A stretch of 58,128 nt of DNA from Lachnospiraceae bacterium (GTDB lineage Bacteria; Bacillota; Clostridia; Lachnospirales; Lachnospiraceae), in the NCBI GenBank assembly GCA_910575475.1, contig CAJTGD010000036.1, forward strand, positions 1,339-59,466. The letters run 5' to 3'. The notes beneath the pieces are model-generated. The model was not told the DNA's origin. It saw nothing but the letters and a program-made list of their open reading frames with translations, and ran no database searches. Position numbers and translations under genes: made by a program. Position 1 is the first letter of the stretch; each line of letters opens with the position of its first letter. Positions 43,285 to 51,638 of this stretch are shown piece by piece.

Positions 43285-46266
43285 TTATAACATATAACTA
43301 TAATCCGCGCATACCGCTTCGATCAGCCTCTGCAGTCCTTCCGGAACCTTCGTCTCCTGTCCCTTCTTCCATGTATGCTCCGTACCCAGGAACCGAACCT
43401 TGCATTCCAGTTCTTCCCGGTTCAGTACGGCAAAACCGTCGTTCTTGCTGTCCGCCATGTCCTTTTCATTTGCGAATAATGTAAATTTGTCAAGATACGG
43501 CGCGCTTGCGTACGGGCAGAATACCTTACAGTTGCCGCATTCGTTGCACATATAATCCACATGGATCACCTGCGCCTTCGCCATTCCCGGTACTTTGACG
43601 GAGATATTGGCGCGGTTCGGACATACGTCCACGCAGTTTTCGCATACCGTAGAGCAGCCCAGGCAGCGTTCCGCCTCTTTGCCGCATCCCGGCTCCGCAA
43701 GGATTCCTTTCTTCTGGTAAATGGCTTCTGCATCTGCCGGTGTGCTCATATCGCCTGTCACCGGTACGCCTGCGATGGCTTCCGCAGCCGTCATGGCCTC
43801 TCCCATTCCCTTCACCACCAGGGATGGTCCGAACAGGCCGTCGCCGACTACATAGACCCCTTCCACGCTGCTCTCCAGAGTCTGGCTCACCTTCACGCGT
43901 CCCCGGTCGTCCACGTTCAGTCCGTTTGCTTCATAATAATCTGTCGGCACCTTTTCGCCTACTGCCGCGATCACGGTATCTGCCGGAATGGAAACGGTCT
44001 CGTCGGTCTCCACAACTCCGGCACGCCCGGAAGCATCCCGCTCGCCAAGCCGTGTCACCTTGCAGATCAGGCTGCCGCCCTCCAGCTTCACCGGTGCCAG
44101 GAGCTCCTTGAACTCTACGCCGTCGTCGATGGCCAGCAGCAGTTCATGCTCGTCCGCAGGCATATACCGTTTGGTCCTGCGGTATACCAGGTACACATGT
44201 TCCACGCCGTCGCAGCGCTTCGCCGCCCTTGCGGTATCCATCGCCGTATTTCCGCCGCCGATCACGACTACGTTCTTTCCAAGGTCTACTTTTCCCTGTT
44301 TTGCGTTGAAGTCTTCCAGGAATGCCAGCGCGTTCACAGCCTCTCCGCCTTCCAGCTTCAGCTCGCCCCGCTTGTAAGCGCCCACTGCCAGAACCACCCC
44401 GTCATATTCCTTCTTCAATTCCGCAACCGCCGGAGCCTCCGTATTGGTCAGGATCTTTACTCCCAGCTTACGAAGCAGGGATACGTCCTTGTCAATCACG
44501 CTGTCGTCGATCCGGAAATCCGGGATGATGGCGCTGACCACGCCGCCCAGCTTATCGCGCTTTTCATAGATCGTCACATCCGCGCCTGCCTTTGCCAGGT
44601 AATATGCCGCCGCCATACCGGATGGACCGCCGCCTACGACCGCTGCCTTCTTGCCGCAGCTTCCTGTGGGCGCTACGCTTCCGATCACGGTGTCAAATGC
44701 TTTCTGCGCGCATTCCAGCTTGGTATCCCGGATCTGAACCGGCGTCTCATAGAAGTTCCGGTTGCAGTGGCTCTGGCAGCCGTGAGCACAGATGGTTCCT
44801 GTGATGAACGGCAGCGCGTTCTTGTTCAGGATCACCTTCAATGCCTCTTCGTATTTTCCTTCTCCCGCAAGCCGTACATAGGTCGTGATCTCCTGGTGGA
44901 TCGGGCATGCGTCCTCGCAGGGAGACGTGTAGCAGTCCAGAAGCGGCACTCTCTCTTTGGATTTTCTGGACACCGGAAGTTTTGCCGGTTTTACATGGTG
45001 TGGATCCAGAATCGCCTCTTCCGCCAGCCGGTTCAACGCATTCACGTCAATGCCTTCGAACGGCTTCACGCCCATGGCATCCAGTCCCTCTGCCATCTGT
45101 TTCAGTCTCTGGTATCCGCCCGGCTTTAAGATCGTGGTCGCAACCGTCACCGGCCAGATCCCGGTTCCTACGATCTTTTCGATGTTAAATGCGTCCGCGC
45201 CGCCGGAATACGCGATCCGAAGCTTTCCGTCAAAGTCTCTGGAAAGCTTTGCCGCTACGGAAAGGGACAGCGGGTACAGGGACTTTCCGGACATATACAT
45301 CTCTTCGCTGGGCAGCTCATTTGCCTTCACGTCTACCGGGAAGGTGTTGGTGATCTTCACGCCGAATTCCAGGTTCTGCTCGTCGGAGAGCTTCATCAGT
45401 CTCTGGAGCATCGGAACCGCGTCTGCGTACTGCAGGTCGTCGTCAAAGTGGAACCTTCCGAACGCCACATAGTCGTATCCCATCTGATCCATGGTCTCCC
45501 GGGCAAATTCATAGCCTAAAAGGGTCGGGTTGCATTTGATAAAGGTATTGATTTTCTTCTCTGTCAGAAGATAGGTTGCAATACTCTCGATCTCCTGGGG
45601 CGGGCATCCGTGGAGCGTGGAAATGGTTGCCGAGTTGCAGATCAGCGGGGAGATCGCTTCGATGTCTTCCTTTGTGACATTTTTAAATTCCCCTGCATGG
45701 GCAAGCAGCACTTCCTTACATTTCTTGAAGGTGTCGGTCTGCTCCGCGTTCATCATGTTGTTGATAAAGGTATCGATCTTCTCGGACTTGATGCCCTTCA
45801 GGTCATAGCCCACGCTGATGTTGAACTGGTAGCCCACCGTGCTTCCCAGCCCGTATTCCTTTGCCATAAAAGCAAGCAAAAACCATGCCTTGATATATTC
45901 GTCCTGAGCCTGGGGCACGTAGAGCTCCGTAGACCACTCACAGTTGTAGCACTCATCCTCCGCCAGGATACAGGGCTTGTTGACGCATGCCGCAAGCTCC
46001 GCTCCGTCCATGATCTGTACGGTCTTCAATTCGAAGAAACGGCTTCCCGCATAGTAGGATGCCGCGATATTCTGCGCCAATTGGCTGTTTGGGCCTGCCG
46101 CCGGGCCGATGGGCGTCTCCAGCTTCCGTCCGAAGATGGTCTGTGCCTTTCCCTGATCTGCCACATAGGGGCTGTGTACTCCAAATACGGTTCCTTTTTC
46201 GTCATGCTCTGTCCGAACCCAGTTTAATAACTGTTCAAAGGGCATGCAGCTCATTATATCACTCAT
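43285..46266 (-). CDS. ygfK: YgfK: putative selenate reductase/flavoprotein of purine catabolism
   Basis: A 993-aa modular protein. The N-terminal 440 residues form a DHPD-like TIM-barrel domain ('IGPAAGPNSQLAQNIAASYY', 'ISTLHGCPPQEIESIA'). A GltD-like flavin/NAD(P) domain follows ('AAVVGGGPSGMAAAYYLAKA', 'VVIGGGNTAMDTARAAK', 'DGLFGPSLVVKGMGEA'). C-terminal [4Fe-4S] motifs include 'CLGCSTVCENCVDVCPNR' and 'CNECGNCKVFCP'. The second Met (46266) has AGGAGG 8 nt upstream and is chosen. In gut anaerobes this gene belongs to the reported uric-acid catabolic set. A likely reaction is NAD(P)H-linked reduction of a purine-ring intermediate, which is inference. Confidence 0.94.
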   Translation of the reverse strand: MSDIMSCMPFEQLLNWVRTEHDEKGTVFGVHSPYVADQGKAQTIFGRKLETPIGPAAGPNSQLAQNIAASYYAGSRFFELKTVQIMDGAELAACVNKPCILAEDECYNCEWSTELYVPQAQDEYIKAWFLLAFMAKEYGLGSTVGYQFNISVGYDLKGIKSEKIDTFINNMMNAEQTDTFKKCKEVLLAHAGEFKNVTKEDIEAISPLICNSATISTLHGCPPQEIESIATYLLTEKKINTFIKCNPTLLGYEFARETMDQMGYDYVAFGRFHFDDDLQYADAVPMLQRLMKLSDEQNLEFGVKITNTFPVDVKANELPSEEMYMSGKSLYPLSLSVAAKLSRDFDGKLRIAYSGGADAFNIEKIVGTGIWPVTVATTILKPGGYQRLKQMAEGLDAMGVKPFEGIDVNALNRLAEEAILDPHHVKPAKLPVSRKSKERVPLLDCYTSPCEDACPIHQEITTYVRLAGEGKYEEALKVILNKNALPFITGTICAHGCQSHCNRNFYETPVQIRDTKLECAQKAFDTVIGSVAPTGSCGKKAAVVGGGPSGMAAAYYLAKAGADVTIYEKRDKLGGVVSAIIPDFRIDDSVIDKDVSLLRKLGVKILTNTEAPAVAELKKEYDGVVLAVGAYKRGELKLEGGEAVNALAFLEDFNAKQGKVDLGKNVVVIGGGNTAMDTARAAKRCDGVEHVYLVYRRTKRYMPADEHELLLAIDDGVEFKELLAPVKLEGGSLICKVTRLGERDASGRAGVVETDETVSIPADTVIAAVGEKVPTDYYEANGLNVDDRGRVKVSQTLESSVEGVYVVGDGLFGPSLVVKGMGEAMTAAEAIAGVPVTGDMSTPADAEAIYQKKGILAEPGCGKEAERCLGCSTVCENCVDVCPNRANISVKVPGMAKAQVIHVDYMCNECGNCKVFCPYASAPYLDKFTLFANEKDMADSKNDGFAVLNREELECKVRFLGTEHTWKKGQETKVPEGLQRLIEAVCADYSYML

Positions 46267-46296
46267 TTTCATTTCCTCCTGTTATTTTCATTTTCT

Positions 46297-46333
46297 CCGG
46301 ACAGCGGCCGTCTTTTTTTGTACCTCTGTCCGG
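46297..46333 (-). other. Intergenic stem-loop between ssnA and ygfK
   Basis: CCGGACAG (46297-46304) and CTGTCCGG (46326-46333) form a perfect 8-bp stem with a 21-nt loop. There is no adjacent U-run in the direction of transcription, so a processing or stability role is likelier than termination. Confidence 0.5.
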
Positions 46334-46361
46334 TGTTCTCTCTTTTTTCTCCTGGTCCCCT

Positions 46362-47693
46362 TTATCCGTTGATGCTCTTCCACAGCTTCGCGGAGGATTC
46401 CCTGCATTTTGCCATAGCTTCTTCCACGTCGATGACTTTTACTTCCCTGTCCTTCATCAGAACCTTTCCGTTTCCGACTGTGGTCACCACATCCCGTCCG
46501 GTCATGCCGAAGAGAATGTGTCCGTTGATGTTGTTCTCATCCAGATGTGTGGGCGGGTTGTAGTCCACTACGATCACATCCGCTGCCGCCCCTTCCTTCA
46601 AAACGCCCAGAGGAGCCTTGAAGTAACGGTTTGCAATGGCCGCGTTGTTCTCAAACAGCATCTTGGGCACCTCGCCCCATGCCGCGTTGGCGTCGCACAG
46701 GTGATGTTTGTGGAGCACATTTGCCACCTTAAAGGACTCGGTCATATCGTGGGTATAGCCGTCGGTTCCCAGACCTGCCAGGATTCCCCTGTGCACCAGT
46801 TCCATAGTGGGCGGGCATCCGCATGCATTGCCCATATTGGATTCCGGATTATGTACGACCATGGTGTTGGTATCCTTCACCAGGTCCATCTCATGGGAAT
46901 TGATGTAAATGCAGTGTCCCAGCAGCGTCTTCTCTCCCAGGATATTCCAGTCCATGAGCCGGTCCACAATCCGCTTGCCGTACTTCTTCAGGCAGTCATG
47001 GAGATCCTCGATTCCCTCTGCCACGTGGATATGATAGCCCACCTCGTCCGGCTTGTTGGTCGCCGCCAGCTCCATAGTCTCATCTGAGATCGTAAACTGG
47101 GCATGCATTCCCATCATACCGGCCAGCATATCCGAATCATCCTTCAGCGCGTAGCGGATAAATTCCGCATTCTCCATCACCGCTTCTCTTGCCTTATCCA
47201 TGCCGTCCCTGTCCGATACTTCGTAGCACAGGCAGGAGCGCACGCCCAGTTCTTTCGCCGCGTCAGCGATGGTGAACAGGCTGTCTTTGATGTGGCCGAA
47301 GCTTGCATGGTGGTCGAAGATGGTGGTCACACCGTTGCGGATACAGGAGATCATGGTATCAATCGCGCTGTATTTTGTCTGTTCCAGCGTCAGGTGCCGG
47401 TCAATGGTCCACCACTGTCCGTCCAGGATATCCAAAAATCCCTGAGGGTTGTAGCCCTTGATGCTCAAGCCCCTTGCCATGGCGCTGTAGATGTGCTCGT
47501 GAGTGTTGATGAACGCAGGCATGATCAGCCCCTTCTTCGCGTCAATATACTCCGCTCCCGGATAGGCTTCCTTCAAGTCCTTCTCCGCACCTACTTTCAC
47601 AATCTTAGTTCCCTCAATCGCAACCGCTCCATGTTCCAGGTATGGAAGATTGCTGTCTCTGGTAATGACCTTACCGTTTCCAATGATCAGCAT
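46362..47693 (-). CDS. ssnA: SsnA-family amidohydrolase
   Basis: A 443-aa metal-dependent hydrolase of the SsnA/chlorohydrolase group. It has the metal motif 'FINTHEHIYSAMARG', a second histidine cluster 'FDHHASFGH', 'YHIHVAEGIEDL' and the aspartate in 'LGTDGYTHDM'. Members deaminate or open heterocyclic rings. The gene is in the reported uric-acid catabolic gene set beside ygfK. The exact ring intermediate cannot be read from the sequence. The start follows GGAGGCGGCATT. Confidence 0.93.
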   Translation of the reverse strand: MLIIGNGKVITRDSNLPYLEHGAVAIEGTKIVKVGAEKDLKEAYPGAEYIDAKKGLIMPAFINTHEHIYSAMARGLSIKGYNPQGFLDILDGQWWTIDRHLTLEQTKYSAIDTMISCIRNGVTTIFDHHASFGHIKDSLFTIADAAKELGVRSCLCYEVSDRDGMDKAREAVMENAEFIRYALKDDSDMLAGMMGMHAQFTISDETMELAATNKPDEVGYHIHVAEGIEDLHDCLKKYGKRIVDRLMDWNILGEKTLLGHCIYINSHEMDLVKDTNTMVVHNPESNMGNACGCPPTMELVHRGILAGLGTDGYTHDMTESFKVANVLHKHHLCDANAAWGEVPKMLFENNAAIANRYFKAPLGVLKEGAAADVIVVDYNPPTHLDENNINGHILFGMTGRDVVTTVGNGKVLMKDREVKVIDVEEAMAKCRESSAKLWKSING

Positions 47694-47746
47694 AATGCCG
47701 CCTCCTTTATATGATAATTTTATTTTTTTGCTTATTTCTATAGTAT

Positions 47747-47782
47747 AGAACGGCAGATCTCAGACCCGTCTGCTGCTGTTCT
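47747..47782 (-). repeat. Purine-cluster stem-loop motif in ssnA leader
   Basis: AGAAC (47747-47751) pairs with GTTCT (47778-47782), and GCAGA with TCTGC inside. The sequence CAGACCCG..TGCTGCTGTTCT recurs at 49231-49259, and TCTGCTGTTCTGAAT recurs at the end of the ygeW-yqeA element. On the minus strand it precedes ssnA by about 50 nt. Confidence 0.6.
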
Positions 47783-47787
47783 GAATC

Positions 47788-49146
47788 TTAATCCAACTTT
47801 TTCTCTGCTTCCGTCAGGTCCATGTCCTTAGGGAGCACCAGGTTCAGAAGGATCGCCACGATGGTTGCCAGCACCACCGGGGATTTTCCGAAGATGGTCG
47901 TCACCCATGCCGGGAAGGACGCCAGCGCCGCATTGGCCTGGGTGATCCCCATTCCAAGGGCGATCGCGAGACCAACGATGGTGGTATTCCTGTAGTTCAT
48001 CGGGGATGCCGTAATCAGCTTCACACCGGTCATCGCGATGGACGCGAAAACGGATACGGTGGCTCCGCCCAGCACACAGGACGGGATCGTCGTCAGCAGG
48101 GAGGAAAACTTCGGGATCAGCCCTGCTACCAGGAGGATGCCTGCCGCCATGGCGAATACTCTCTTAGCCACCACCTTTGTGGATGCCACGATCCCCACAT
48201 TCTGGCTATATGTAGCTGTGGGAAGCCCTCCAAAGAACGCACAGAAGATATTGCTGATTCCGTATGCCACGATCCCCCCGTTCAGCTCCTCGTCCGTAGG
48301 CATCCTGTCCAGACCGCCCGTTGTAGTGGCGGAAAAATCTCCGATGGCCTGGATGGAATTGATGGCAAATAACACGCCGATGGCCACACAGGAGGAAGGT
48401 TCAAATGTGATCCCAAAGTGGAGCGGCCGGGGAAGCTGAAACATGGATGCCGATGCCACGGAAGAAAAGTTCACCATCCCGAATGCCAGCGCCACGATAT
48501 ACCCTACAATAATTCCGATTAATATGGAAGACAATTTCCAGATCCCTTTTCCATAATGATTCAGCGCGGTCACCACGATCAGCGTGATGATGGCGATCAG
48601 CCAGTTCTGCCAGGAGCCGTACTGCTCGCTTCCCGTCCCTCCTGCCATATAATTGATAGCCGTCGGATACAGGGAAAGTCCGATCGCAAATACTACTGTA
48701 CCAGTGATCAGCGGCGGGAAAAATCTCCGGATCTGCTTGATGAAGATCCCCACGATAATGGCTACGATACCGCCCACGATCTGAGCGCCCAGGATCGTCG
48801 CCACATCAAAGTCTCCTGCGATCGCCTGCATGGTGGGTACATAAGCGAAACTGATGCCCATGATGACCGGAAGGCCGGACCCAAGGGAGATGGGACCGTT
48901 CTTGATCAGCGGAAATAGCTGGATGAATGTGGTCAGTGCCGACATCACCAGGGCCGCCTGGATCAGGATCACCGAATCTGCCGGAGAAAGTCCTGCCACA
49001 CCGGCTACGATGATGGCCGGGGTCACGCATCCAACGATCATGGCCACCACATGCTGCATTGCCAGCGGAAGCGCCTGTGATACGGAAGGCTTTCCGTCAA
49101 TCCTGAATAATTCCTGCGAGATCGCGCCTGCTTCTTCTTTACTCAT
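47788..49146 (-). CDS. NCS2-family purine (xanthine/uric acid) permease
   Basis: A 452-aa membrane transporter with about 12-14 helices. It begins 'PLAMQHVVAMIVGCVTPAII', and the NCS2 motif 'TYSQNVGIVASTKVVAKRVF' lies near residue 320. Its position at the head of ssnA-ygfK-yqeB-xdhD supports xanthine or urate as substrate (compare YgfU/YgfO/PbuX); specificity is inferred from context. ATG at 49146 follows AAAGGAAACGAAAGAC; 11 further codons upstream are not needed. Confidence 0.92.
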   Translation of the reverse strand: MSKEEAGAISQELFRIDGKPSVSQALPLAMQHVVAMIVGCVTPAIIVAGVAGLSPADSVILIQAALVMSALTTFIQLFPLIKNGPISLGSGLPVIMGISFAYVPTMQAIAGDFDVATILGAQIVGGIVAIIVGIFIKQIRRFFPPLITGTVVFAIGLSLYPTAINYMAGGTGSEQYGSWQNWLIAIITLIVVTALNHYGKGIWKLSSILIGIIVGYIVALAFGMVNFSSVASASMFQLPRPLHFGITFEPSSCVAIGVLFAINSIQAIGDFSATTTGGLDRMPTDEELNGGIVAYGISNIFCAFFGGLPTATYSQNVGIVASTKVVAKRVFAMAAGILLVAGLIPKFSSLLTTIPSCVLGGATVSVFASIAMTGVKLITASPMNYRNTTIVGLAIALGMGITQANAALASFPAWVTTIFGKSPVVLATIVAILLNLVLPKDMDLTEAEKKLD

Positions 49147-49230
49147 GTCTTTCGTTTCCTTTCTCTCCTTCTTTCTCAAAAAATGCTACGTGTCATTTCT
49201 ATAATAATATAAGAAATGATGTAACTGTTC

Positions 49231-49259
49231 AGAACCGCAGACCCGATTGCTGCTGTTCT
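49231..49259 (-). repeat. Purine-cluster stem-loop motif in permease leader
   Basis: AGAACCGCA (49231-49239) can pair with TGC..TGTTCT (49248-49259) around GACCCGAT. It matches the element at 47747-47782 over about 23 of 26 aligned positions, from CAGACCCG to TTCTRAAT. It lies in the 5' leader of the permease mRNA, about 85 nt before the start codon. The remainder of 49147-49400 has no gene. Confidence 0.6.
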
Positions 49260-49404
49260 AAATAAGAAGCATATTGTCATACGTTATGAGAGAGACCTGC
49301 CGGCATGGGACAAAAATTTCTGCTATGCAAAAGTAACAATCCCTGAGCTTTTGCTTTCCAAACCAGTTCATGCACATTAAACAATTTTCGCTTCTGTTGA
49401 TTCT

Positions 49405-49433
49405 ATAATAACATCAATCTGCTTAAAATACAA
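49405..49433 (-). promoter_or_regulatory. Promoter of permease-ssnA-ygfK operon
   Basis: The minus strand reads TTGTAT (49433-49428), a 17-bp spacer and TATTAT (49410-49405). The leader to the permease start would be about 255 nt, long enough for the stem-loop at 49231 to be regulatory. Confidence 0.6.
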
Positions 49434-49479
49434 GTAAAATAAAAATTTTTTTGTTTCTTAAAAATTTTTTGTTTTTCTA

Positions 49480-49507
49480 TTGATTTTTTCAAAATTTGTG
49501 ATATGAT
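49480..49507 (+). promoter_or_regulatory. Promoter of second YheO-like regulator
   Basis: TTGATT (49480-49485), a 16-bp spacer and TATGAT (49502-49507), 80 nt before the start codon. The AAAAATTTTTTTGT tract just upstream (about 49440-49455) resembles the palindrome ahead of the first YheO-like gene. Confidence 0.55.
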
Positions 49508-49586
49508 GTTTTGTAGAGAGACCAATAGAGCTTGAAATAACAGCCCGGTATTTCCAATCCATTATATAAGGAAGGAGGAATTGAAG

Positions 49587-50225
49587 ATGAATATTTCCAG
49601 GTTAGATATGTTGAAGCAGATCGCGGCCGGGCTTTCGGCACAATTTGGAAAGGACTGCGAGATCGTGGTTCATGATCTGACGGATGATTCCCTTGAGCAC
49701 ACCATCGTACATATTGAGAACGGCGGGCTCACCGGACGTAAGATCGGCGACGGACCTTCCGGAGCCGTCCTGAATGCCATCCGACATCAGGGCGAACCTT
49801 TGAAAGATAAGCTTGCTTATCTGACCCGGACGGAAAACGGACGGATTCTCAAGTCCAGCACCATCTACATCCACAACGATGAAGGGCGGCCCTGTTACAT
49901 ATTTTCCATCAATTATGATATCACCGCCCTTCTCGCGCTGGAGAACAGCGTCCACGCTCTCATCACCTGTGAAGAGCCCCAGGCGGAGGCTTCACCTAAC
50001 GTCATTACCCATGATGTGAGCAGACTTCTGGATGAGCTGATCGAACAGTCCGTTGCACTGGTCGGGGTTCCCGTACCTCTTATGACGAAGGAAGACAAGA
50101 TCAAGGCGATCAATTTCCTGAATGATGCCGGAGCCTTCCTGATCACCAAGTCAGGAGACAAAGTAGCTAAGTACTTTGACATCTCCAAGTATACGCTCTA
50201 CAGCTATGTAGATATCAACAAGTAG
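49587..50225 (+). CDS. YheO/DauR-like regulator, copy 2, purine catabolism
   Basis: A 212-aa paralogue of the 38407-39117 regulator. It shares the YheO-like PAS domain ('GKDCEIVVHDLTDDS', 'GLTGRKIGDGPSGAVL', 'LKSSTIYIHNDEGRP') and the DauR-like helix-turn-helix at the C-terminus ('INFLNDAGAFLITKSGDKVA', 'FDISKYTLYSYV'). ATG at 49587 follows GGAGGAATTGAAG. It is divergent from the permease operon and 63 nt upstream of ygeX, so it is a likely local regulator of both arms. Confidence 0.9.
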   Translation: MNISRLDMLKQIAAGLSAQFGKDCEIVVHDLTDDSLEHTIVHIENGGLTGRKIGDGPSGAVLNAIRHQGEPLKDKLAYLTRTENGRILKSSTIYIHNDEGRPCYIFSINYDITALLALENSVHALITCEEPQAEASPNVITHDVSRLLDELIEQSVALVGVPVPLMTKEDKIKAINFLNDAGAFLITKSGDKVAKYFDISKYTLYSYVDINK

Positions 50226-50288
50226 TGTGAAAGGCCTGCCCTTAGCAGTCTTTCCGAATCCAAAAATGAATAAAGGAGAATTTGAAAC

Positions 50289-51530
50289 ATGAGCAGCACA
50301 GAGAAACATTTAAAATGGACTCTGAATCATATTGCCAAGAGCGATGATACACAGGTCCGGAACATGTCTATGGAAGAAATGTCAAAAGCGAACAACTTCC
50401 ATAAAAGTTTTCCGCAGTACGAAGTCACACCGCTGACCCGTTTATCCAGGCTGGCTGAGTACCTGGGTCTGAAGCGTCTTTATGTAAAGGACGAATCCTA
50501 CCGCTTCGGCCTGAACGCGTTCAAGGTGCTTGGCGGTTCTTACGCCATCGCCAGATACATCGCGCAGCAGACCGGCAAGGATGTCAGCGAGATTCCTTAC
50601 GACGTACTGACCTCCGAGAAGCTCAGAGAAGAATTTGGGCAGGCAGCCTTCTTTACTGCGACGGACGGCAATCATGGACGCGGAGTTGCCTGGGCTGCGA
50701 ACAAGCTTGGACAGAAGTGTACCGTCCGGATGCCGAAGGGTTCCACACAGACCCGTCTGAACAACATTGCCAAAGAGAACGCCACTGTTACCATCGAAGA
50801 CCTGAACTATGACGAATGTGTCCGCATGGCCGCGAAGGAAGCGGAGAACACGGAACACGGCGTAATCATTCAGGATACCGCATGGGAGGGCTATGAGGAG
50901 ATTCCGACCTGGATCATGCAGGGTTACGGGACACTTGCCCTAGAAGCAGACCGGCAGCTTGCGGACGACGGATGCCGTCCCACCCACATCTTTATCCAGG
51001 CGGGAGTCGGTTCCCTTGCAGGCGCGGTGATCGGTTTCTTTGCCAACCGTTTCAAAGAAAATCCTCCGGTCATGGTGGTCTGCGAAGCCAATGCGGCTGA
51101 CTGCCTCTACCGTTCCGCAATGCAGAAAGACGGAAGCCGTGTGGATGTGACCGGCGACATGTTCACCATCATGGCAGGCCTGGCATGCGGCGAAGCGAAC
51201 ACCGTATCCTGGGATATCTTAAGAAACCATGCGGATGCATTTGTTTCCTGCCCGGACTGGGTGAGCGCAAACGGCACACGCATTTACGCGGCTCCGTTAA
51301 AGGGCGATCCGCAGGTCATCTCCGGAGAATCCGGTTCCGTCACCATGGGCCTGGTGCACGCGCTGATGACCAATCCGGAATACAAGGATCTCAAGGATGC
51401 ATTGAAGCTGGATGAAAATTCCGAGGTGCTGCTGGTATCATCCGAAGGCGACACGGATCCGGACCGTTTCCGTGAGATCACATGGGAAGGACTGTGCGGA
51501 TCAGATAAAGAAGTCTTCGCAGGTTTATAA
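50289..51530 (+). CDS. ygeX: 2,3-diaminopropionate ammonia-lyase (YgeX)
   Basis: A 413-aa PLP enzyme that cleaves 2,3-diaminopropionate to pyruvate and ammonia. The PLP-lysine motif is 'FGLNAFKVLGGSYAIAR'; 'ATDGNHGRGVAWAANKLG' and 'QAGVGSLAGAVIGFF' bind the cofactor phosphate. Length matches E. coli YgeX (about 400 aa). In urate-degrading anaerobes the lyase yields pyruvate and ammonium from a late ring fragment. GGAGAATTTGAAAC precedes ATG. Confidence 0.95.
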   Translation: MSSTEKHLKWTLNHIAKSDDTQVRNMSMEEMSKANNFHKSFPQYEVTPLTRLSRLAEYLGLKRLYVKDESYRFGLNAFKVLGGSYAIARYIAQQTGKDVSEIPYDVLTSEKLREEFGQAAFFTATDGNHGRGVAWAANKLGQKCTVRMPKGSTQTRLNNIAKENATVTIEDLNYDECVRMAAKEAENTEHGVIIQDTAWEGYEEIPTWIMQGYGTLALEADRQLADDGCRPTHIFIQAGVGSLAGAVIGFFANRFKENPPVMVVCEANAADCLYRSAMQKDGSRVDVTGDMFTIMAGLACGEANTVSWDILRNHADAFVSCPDWVSANGTRIYAAPLKGDPQVISGESGSVTMGLVHALMTNPEYKDLKDALKLDENSEVLLVSSEGDTDPDRFREITWEGLCGSDKEVFAGL

Positions 51531-51638
51531 ACAGCCGCGGATTATGCATTAATAATGAAGGAAATCGGACAGAAGCCCCGTCTTCTGTTTCGGATATGAG
51601 AAACCTATATATTCAATATCATAAGGAGGATTTTAAAA

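Noticed and set aside
43561..45129. 522-codon plus-strand frame opposite ygfK
   Set aside because: Shadow of a recognised gene, rich in His, Arg and Cys in no domain pattern.
49147..49580. Purine or xanthine riboswitch in the permease leader
   Set aside because: I looked for the purine riboswitch core (TATAATC...CCGTAAA type) and saw none. Only the short recurring stem-loop at 49231 is present.
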